DNA of 5,671 nt from Pseudomonadota bacterium. GTDB lineage: Bacteria > Pseudomonadota > Alphaproteobacteria > Sphingomonadales > Sphingomonadaceae. The stretch lies in contig JAFAED010000110.1 in NCBI GenBank assembly GCA_023424275.1, positions 1 to 5,671 on the forward strand, in the 5' to 3' direction. The translations under genes and the position numbers were made by a program. Below are positions 5,296 through 5,671 of this stretch, in pieces. The notes beneath the pieces are model-generated. The model did not search any database. It had not been told where the DNA came from and saw nothing but the letters and a program-made list of their open reading frames with translations. The first letter of the stretch is position 1; each line of letters opens with the position of its first letter.

Positions 5296-5493
5296 TCAAC
5301 GCTTGCGCGCGAACCAGACCAGAAAGATCCCGACCACCGCGAGCACGATGCCGTTGCGCGTCCACACCGTGTCGCCGAGCATGAAGCTGCTCGCCGGCCA
5401 GCGGACGATATCGAGCCCTTGCAGCGCCCACAGCCCGCCGACGAGGATCGCCGCGACCCCGACGATCGCGAATATGCCCTTCAATGCGCCCAT
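5296..5493 (-). CDS. Small two-helix inner-membrane protein, function unknown
   Basis: This encodes a 65-residue protein with two predicted transmembrane helices, about residues 6-26 (IFAIVGVAAILVGGLWALQG) and 47-61 (NGIVLAVVGIFLVWF). They are joined by a short loop and followed by the basic end ARKR. The pattern GGLWxLQGLxIVRWPxSxFMxG...W is familiar from small hypothetical membrane proteins widespread in sphingomonads and relatives, for which I know no function. The start ATG at 5493 is preceded by the strong purine-rich AGGGGGAGGG (5506-5497), which begins directly after the TGA of the upstream gene (13 bp between stop and start). The two genes are therefore very likely co-transcribed. The basic C-terminus suggests it is cytoplasmic. 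No signal peptide cleavage is expected. Confidence 0.82.
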   Translation of the reverse strand: MGALKGIFAIVGVAAILVGGLWALQGLDIVRWPASSFMLGDTVWTRNGIVLAVVGIFLVWFARKR

Positions 5494-5506
5494 GGTCCCT
5501 CCCCCT

Positions 5507-5671
5507 TCATTTGCGCTGCAATCCGATCAGCGGTCGCAGCCAGCCAATGCTGCGCCCGATCCAATAGAAAAGCCAGCAGCCCGTTACCGTCGCGGCAACC
5601 AAGATCAGGAAGGACGGTAGCGCGCCGACCCCGGCGCGAAGCAGGTACCAGCCGACGACGACGATGATCGT
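5507..5671 (-). CDS. C-terminal part of a membrane protein, start outside the window
   Basis: The - strand frame is open from the window edge to TGA (5509-5507), giving 54 residues with no start visible. The sequence begins TIIVVVGWYLLRAGVG, continues with ALPSFLILVAATVTGCWLFY and ends WIGRSIGWLRPLIGLQRK. That makes a partial hydrophobic segment, a full transmembrane helix (about visible residues 18-38) and an amphipathic, basic tail, as in inner-membrane proteins. I do not recognise the family. Its stop codon abuts the Shine-Dalgarno sequence of the 65-residue gene, so both probably belong to one operon with translational coupling possible. Confidence 0.65.
   Translation of the reverse strand, partial: TIIVVVGWYLLRAGVGALPSFLILVAATVTGCWLFYWIGRSIGWLRPLIGLQRK

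Overview
The window is high-GC DNA with short intergenic gaps. Its protein families, codon use and REP-like palindromes suggest an alphaproteobacterium, most likely of the Sphingomonadales (Sphingopyxis/Sphingomonas type). This placement is inferred from general resemblance, not from a marker gene comparison. I see no tRNA, rRNA, CRISPR array, insertion sequence or phage gene.

Layout from left to right. (1) The last 58 codons of an unidentified helical protein run on the + strand to 178. (2) Two tandem paralogous TorF/Gcw_chp-family outer-membrane proteins lie on the - strand (967-236 and 1992-1237). Each has a signal peptide and its own leader. The same long terminator hairpin follows both, so the duplicated unit seems to include flanking control DNA as well as the coding region. 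(3) A divergent intergenic region separates torF2 from ispG (2247-3398, +), the [4Fe-4S] enzyme of the MEP isoprenoid pathway. (4) An inverted pair of REP-like repeats (3478-3551) lies between ispG and a GNAT acetyltransferase of the spermidine/thialysine acetyltransferase type (3617-4102, +). (5) The acetyltransferase converges, with a 4-bp gap, on a secreted S41 (IRBP-like) peptidase (5213-4107, -). (6) The peptidase is preceded by an AT-rich stretch of about 80 bp with two separate dyad-symmetry elements, one fitting the BlaI/MecI operator pattern. (7) The right edge holds two probably co-transcribed membrane-protein genes on the - strand: a 65-residue two-helix protein and the C-terminus of another membrane protein that continues beyond the window.

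The genes do not form one obvious pathway. The window is mainly housekeeping and cell-envelope content: isoprenoid synthesis, outer-membrane proteins, a periplasmic peptidase and small inner-membrane proteins. The signals most worth checking are regulatory. They are the conserved leaders of the torF pair, a terminator-like hairpin with an overlapping alternative hairpin in the torF1 leader, and the paired palindromes in front of the S41 gene. I found no convincing new multi-gene system.
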